Source of the DNA: Streptomyces flavochromogenes
GTDB taxonomy: Bacteria > Actinomycetota > Actinomycetes > Streptomycetales > Streptomycetaceae
Reading direction: 5' to 3'
Length of the DNA: 64,000 bases
Assembly (NCBI RefSeq): GCF_000717595.1
Contig: NZ_JNZO01000006.1
Coordinates: 186,001 to 250,000, forward strand
Shown: positions 63,284-64,000 of the stretch, one piece after another
How the letters are laid out: the number at the start of each line of letters is the position of its first letter
Numbering within the stretch: the stretch's first letter is position 1
Made by a program: the position numbers and the translations under genes
Notes under the pieces: model-generated
What the model saw: the letters and a program-made list of their open reading frames with translations, nothing else
Databases searched by the model: none
What the model was told of the DNA's origin: nothing

Positions 63284-64000
63284 GTGGCAGACCGCAAACC
63301 CCCGCTCACCGTCGAGGAGCTCCGTGCCCTCGTCGCGAGCGGCGAGATCGACACCGTCGTCCTGGCCTTCCCCGACATGCAGGGGCGGCTCCAGGGCAAG
63401 CGGTTCGCCGCCCCGTTCTTCCTGGACGAGGTCCTCGGCCACGGCACCGAGGGGTGCAACTATCTCCTGGCCGTCGACACCGAGATGAACACCGTCGACG
63501 GCTTCGAGATGTCCTCCTGGGACCGCGGCTACGGCGACTTCGCGATGCACCCCGACCTCACCACCCTCCGCCGGCTCCCCTGGAACGAGGCCACCGCCAT
63601 GGTGACGGCGGACCTCGCGTGGGGCGACGGCACCCCCGTCGTCGCGGCGCCCCGCCAGATCCTCCGGCGCCAGCTGGAGCGTCTCGCGGAGCACGGCTTC
63701 ACCGCCCACGTCGGCACCGAGCTCGAGTTCATCGTCTTCAAGGACAGCTACGAGCAGGCCTGGGACGCGAACTACCGCGGCCTCACCCCCGCCAACCAGT
63801 ACAACATCGACTACTCCGTCCTCGGCACCGGACGCATCGAACCCCTCCTGCGCCGCATCCGCAACGAGATGACCGGCGCCGGACTCACCGTCGAGTCCGC
63901 CAAGGGCGAGTGCAACCCCGGCCAGCACGAGATCGCCTTCAAGTACGACGAGGCCCTCGTCACCTGCGACGGACACGCCGTCTACAAGACGGGCGCCAAG
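63284..64000 (+). CDS. Glutamine-synthetase-like gamma-glutamyl-amine synthetase (3' end cut off)
   Basis: The first 239 codons of a glutamine-synthetase-family enzyme, starting at GTG (VADRKPPLTVEELRALVA) with a strong AAGGAGG site. Visible blocks are IDTVVLAFPDMQGRLQGKRF, the metal-binding GTELEFIVF, and ESAKGECNPGQHEIAF, the latter being typical of the GlnA-like rather than true glutamine synthetases. In S. coelicolor related enzymes GlnA3 and GlnA4 gamma-glutamylate polyamines and ethanolamine; the adjacent ethanolamine-type permease and GntR favour the GlnA4-like role. The C-terminal half is outside the window. Confidence 0.88.
   Translation, partial: MADRKPPLTVEELRALVASGEIDTVVLAFPDMQGRLQGKRFAAPFFLDEVLGHGTEGCNYLLAVDTEMNTVDGFEMSSWDRGYGDFAMHPDLTTLRRLPWNEATAMVTADLAWGDGTPVVAAPRQILRRQLERLAEHGFTAHVGTELEFIVFKDSYEQAWDANYRGLTPANQYNIDYSVLGTGRIEPLLRRIRNEMTGAGLTVESAKGECNPGQHEIAFKYDEALVTCDGHAVYKTGAK

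Overview
The window is a high-GC, gene-dense piece of a Streptomyces chromosome. Codon third positions are strongly G/C, GTG and TTG starts with AGGAGG-type ribosome sites are common, and the gene order matches, as I remember it, the conserved core region of Streptomyces coelicolor around SCO1613 to SCO1661 (glutamine-synthetase-like gene at one end, glp/gyl operon at the other). I see no rRNA, tRNA, insertion sequence, prophage or CRISPR array.

Layout: 1-7.1 kb holds a PAC2-family gene, a luciferase-like oxidoreductase and the glycerol operon glpF-glpK-glpD with its regulator gylR. 7.3-10.7 kb is a cobalamin-dependent methionine synthase gene (metH) that, as given here, is broken by two lesions in its B12-binding part. 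10.8-17 kb has a HAD phosphatase, two tandem oligopeptide-type substrate-binding lipoproteins without any permease, an orphan NarL-type response regulator and a RecB-like nuclease. 17.1-33.7 kb is the Pup-proteasome region: site-2 protease, trmI, ferredoxin, ARC ATPase, dop, pup, prcB, prcA, then a LacI/MFS pair, then pafA, two FKBP prolyl isomerases and pafB-pafC. 33.8-39.9 kb carries a zinc-ribbon protein, a small membrane protein, tatA, tatC, a lipid kinase and a large Ski2-like helicase. 40-47.7 kb is more accessory: a P450, an operon of two membrane proteins plus an ADP-ribosylglycohydrolase opposite a MerR regulator, a methyltransferase, an iron-box-preceded siderophore-interacting protein and a 5'-3' exonuclease. 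48.2-51.2 kb is a glycine-betaine/proline-type ABC importer with permease and binding protein fused. 51.3-54.8 kb has an XRE-cupin regulator coupled to a cytoplasmic metal-receptor protein, a TDT transporter and a LysR regulator. 54.8-55.04 kb is a 35-bp tandem repeat array. 55.06-64 kb is a nitrogen-compound scavenging block: amidohydrolase, TetR, NCS1 permease, C45 peptidase, gamma-glutamyl hydrolase, ethanolamine-type permease, GntR/FadR regulator and a truncated glutamine-synthetase-like gene resembling gamma-glutamylethanolamide or gamma-glutamylpolyamine synthetases.

How the genes work together: PafA ligates Pup to proteins, ARC unfolds them and PrcA/PrcB degrade them, while Dop removes or processes Pup; the encoded Pup already ends in Gly-Gly-Glu. 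GylR controls glycerol uptake, phosphorylation and oxidation. The last block probably imports amines or amides, gamma-glutamylates them and later hydrolyses the conjugates. The most interesting points are the damaged metH, the MerR-controlled membrane/ADP-ribosylglycohydrolase operon with an iterated operator, the 35-bp array, and a possible DNA-damage (PafBC-type) promoter in front of the helicase gene. All calls are made by reading the sequence; no database search was run.
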